Part shown: positions 61,938 to 64,000 of the stretch, in pieces
Position numbering within the stretch: the first letter of the stretch is position 1
Layout: each line of letters begins with the position of its first letter
From: Persicaria tinctoria
Lineage: Eukaryota > Streptophyta > Magnoliopsida > Caryophyllales > Polygonaceae
Assembly: GCA_037127255.1 (NCBI GenBank)
Contig: JBANSL010000005.1
Span: forward strand, 81,969,160-82,033,159
Reading direction: 5' to 3'
DNA length: 64,000 nucleotides
Program-made: the position numbers and the translations under genes
Notes under the pieces: model-generated
Told to the model about the DNA's origin: nothing
What the model saw: the letters and a program-made list of their open reading frames with translations, nothing else
Databases searched by the model: none

Positions 61938-63302
61938 CTCCCTTCTTCTTCTTGCTTCATCTTTGAGCTTCTTCATCCTCTCTTTGATCTCTTCCCCTTC
62001 CTTTCCTTCCATTAACGCCTTCACCGCCTCCGCGATATCCTCCCTCTCTACGACCCCCTCGTCGTTCTTCTTGACCACGAGTGCCACCTTAACCTCCTCG
62101 ACGAGCTCTATTGCATTTATCTTCTGCTCGGCATACAATGGCCACGCGATGAACCCTACCCCGTTCAGCACACCTTCCAAGACCGAGTTCCACCCACAGT
62201 GCGTCAAGAACCCCGCCCCATGGCTAAGGATCTCTACTTGCGGTGCCCAAGAATGCACTATAAGACCCCGCCCCTCGGTCCTCTCCACGAACCCTTTGGG
62301 TAGAAACCCTAATGGACTGCTTTCTTCTTTCGACTTCGAGCCCAAGGTTATGTTATATGAAGCCGAATCATTCGGGGTCCTAACCACCCAAAGGAACCTT
62401 TGCTGGCTCATCTCAAGCCCCCATGCTAACTCGGTCACCTGTTTGGTGGAATGGGTCCCACTTCCCCCGAAGCTCACGTATAGTACGGAGCCTAACGGTT
62501 GCTCATCCAGCCATCTTAGGCAACCCGATGGATCTCTTTTCGAACCTGCCCTAACAATTGGACCCACAGCATGGACCGGTGGCCCGGTTCTCATTATAGC
62601 CCTAATGGGGCCGTCCTCTAAGGACTGAAAGCTATTCAATATAATAGCTTCACATGACTTGAACCTCTTGCAATGATCGGCGAGCCACTTGGGGTGCACA
62701 GTGGTGCGGTGCTGAATCGGATCGGGAAGATCCTTTACTCGAACCGTAGGGCATCCGGGGAAGTTGATGGGCTCATTCGGGCCCCATTCGTCTTGTGTTT
62801 CGAACTCCTTAGGGAGGTGGAGGAACACGGATAAGGAGATTGCGGAGGCATCGAAGTATAGGTAGGACTTGATCCCGAGCTCCGAACTGACTTGGATGAC
62901 ATCGGTAGCAAAAATGTCGACGATCGAGGCTGAGAGGGGGAGCTCATGGGAGATCTCTTGGAGGGTTTGGCGGAGAAGGGGGGTGGAGCGGCTGATTGAT
63001 TGGAAGATACGGGATAAAACCTCGTCATGGACGTCGAAGAAGGCGGGGAAAGACGGAGTTGGGAGGTTGATGATGTTGAAGGCGGTGGTGGGGAGTGAGG
63101 AGAGCGTCGGTGGGGTGGTAGGGGCGGAGGTGTTAGCGTCTTCGGTCATCGGGGTGAGGATGAAAGTGAAGAATAAAGAGGGGTTGTGGAGGAGGAGGTG
63201 TCGGGCGAACTCGGCGAGTGAGATGAGGTGGCTGCCGGTCCCCACGTTTGGGATGATGGCAATGTGAGTTTGCTTGCTTGGAGTTGAATCCATGGATGCC
63301 AT
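61833..63302 (-). CDS. UGT72-like copy 3, C-terminus replaced; probably impaired
   Basis: An open frame of 489 residues from ATG at 63302 (MASMDSTPSKQTHIAIIP), with the catalytic His region and IVDIFATD kept. Two changes stand out. The PSPG box reads WAPQVEILSHGAGFLTHCGW, lacking two residues (TG of ATGGF) next to the sugar-donor site. After KDEARRRREKD the normal end SSVTLSRLAHLW is gone. It is replaced by 28 residues (QREAVGLHLMSRG..) translated from an inserted SINE, and the original 3' UTR is missing. The frame is otherwise free of stops. Function is doubtful. The upstream TATA-like TTTATATT matches copy 1. Confidence 0.85.
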   Translation of the reverse strand: MASMDSTPSKQTHIAIIPNVGTGSHLISLAEFARHLLLHNPSLFFTFILTPMTEDANTSAPTTPPTLSSLPTTAFNIINLPTPSFPAFFDVHDEVLSRIFQSISRSTPLLRQTLQEISHELPLSASIVDIFATDVIQVSSELGIKSYLYFDASAISLSVFLHLPKEFETQDEWGPNEPINFPGCPTVRVKDLPDPIQHRTTVHPKWLADHCKRFKSCEAIILNSFQSLEDGPIRAIMRTGPPVHAVGPIVRAGSKRDPSGCLRWLDEQPLGSVLYVSFGGSGTHSTKQVTELAWGLEMSQQRFLWVVRTPNDSASYNITLGSKSKEESSPLGFLPKGFVERTEGRGLIVHSWAPQVEILSHGAGFLTHCGWNSVLEGVLNGVGFIAWPLYAEQKINAIELVEEVKVALVVKKNDEGVVEREDIAEAVKALMEGKEGEEIKERMKKLKDEARRRREKDQREAVGLHLMSRGLKFESPWKHIVAPIQMESD

Positions 63303-63518
63303 AGCTAATAGCTTTGTATGTATGTAGTTGTTAAGCTAGTGATTATCAAAATTTGAGAACAGCAAATTGAATATAAAGTATGGAGCATATGTAGCTCAAT
63401 TCATTCATCTCACATCTGACATCAATGCAGTGTATTGGATACAATACATAGGATAAGGGCACTTTTGGGTTAACACGAAATAAATAGGGACATTTAAGTA
63501 AATTCTCCTAGAGTTAGT

Positions 63519-63682
63519 TGTTGGGATTTCTGTTAGTAGAATATAACCGAATTGATGTTGTTGTAAGAGCTCAGAAGCTCATATTCATCTTCTTCAATTA
63601 CAGTTTTGAGAGTGTTCTTGATAGCTTCCATTTTCTTCTTCCAAATTGTGATGAATTGAATCGAATTCGTCACATTTTCTCA
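63519..63682 (+). mobile_element. 5' LTR of a copia element, with primer-binding site
   Basis: Begins TGTTGGGATTTCTG and ends CATTTTCTCA, 164 bp. It is immediately followed by TGGTATCAGAGCGCAGG (63683-63699), a Met-tRNA primer-binding site. The 3' LTR lies outside the window. Confidence 0.85.
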
Positions 63683-63794
63683 TGGTATCAGAGCGCAGGA
63701 TACAGATCTGAAGTTTTTCTGTATTTGCGTTTGTTTTTCGATTGCTTCCGCTCGTTCGTTGAGATCAAATCATCTGGATTTTTGAAATTTGAGG

Positions 63795-64000
63795 ATGGCT
63801 GGTCGTGGATCGCCGATTGTCGGACGGAATTCGGGAATTGGTGCTGGTACTAGCGTCGGAAGAGGTGCTGGATTATCGCCTCCTATTCCGAATGCAACAC
63901 AGCAAATTCGTCCAACAGCTCCACCTGCATTTGGAGGTCTGCAATTTGGAGATCTCAATCAACAATTCAATGGCGCACATGTGAATCCTCTTTACTTAGC
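63795..64000 (+). CDS. Copia gag N-terminus, cut by window end
   Basis: An ATG at 63795, 112 bp after the LTR, opens a Gly/Pro/Gln-rich frame (MAGRGSPIVGRNSGIG..) without stops to the window end. HVNPLYLA at the end fits the usual NPxxLH motif of plant copia gag. Placement after the LTR and primer-binding site supports gag; the domain itself is mostly beyond the edge. Confidence 0.7.
   Translation, partial: MAGRGSPIVGRNSGIGAGTSVGRGAGLSPPIPNATQQIRPTAPPAFGGLQFGDLNQQFNGAHVNPLYL

Overview
This window is plant nuclear DNA, most likely from a eudicot. The evidence is spliced genes with GT..AG introns, plant-specific families (LITTLE ZIPPER, A20/AN1 stress-associated protein, AHL, UGT, CNL-type NLR), AT-rich intergenic DNA, and dense layered transposons. 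The species cannot be fixed from the sequence alone.

Layout. 1-8160: a Ty3/gypsy 5' end, a LINE tail, a two-exon LITTLE ZIPPER gene (minus) and a run of MITEs, two of them hAT-type with exact 8-bp target duplications. 8161-13648: a complete but decayed Ty1/copia element on the minus strand (129-bp LTRs, 5-bp target duplication). It carries a hAT-type insertion in gag, and that insertion carries a LINE tail. 13649-21900: LTR-like non-coding DNA interrupted by three head-to-tail elements whose ends are inverted repeats capped by (GA)n/(AT)n microsatellites, followed by a type I MADS-box pseudogene remnant. 21922-26297: a LINE with a 15-bp target duplication and its reverse transcriptase deleted. 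27744-28328: an intact A20/AN1 gene. 28329-35340: no gene recognised. 35347-36201: an intact AHL gene (minus). 36588-41060: retroelement remnants, tandem repeats and MITEs. 41182-44895: a seven-exon mitochondrial NAD-isocitrate dehydrogenase gene. 46989-63302: a UGT72-like cluster on the minus strand with one intact copy, one frameshifted copy, and one copy with a rewritten C-terminus. Between the first two copies lies a CNL resistance-gene pseudogene broken by a MITE. 63519-64000: the 5' end of another copia element.

The protein genes form no single pathway. Intact or plausible ones are the ZPR regulator, the SAP zinc-finger protein, the AHL DNA-binding protein, the IDH catalytic subunit and UGT copy 1. 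The rest is a record of insertion, nesting, local duplication and decay. Exact target duplications allow many insertions to be placed to the base and ordered relative to one another.
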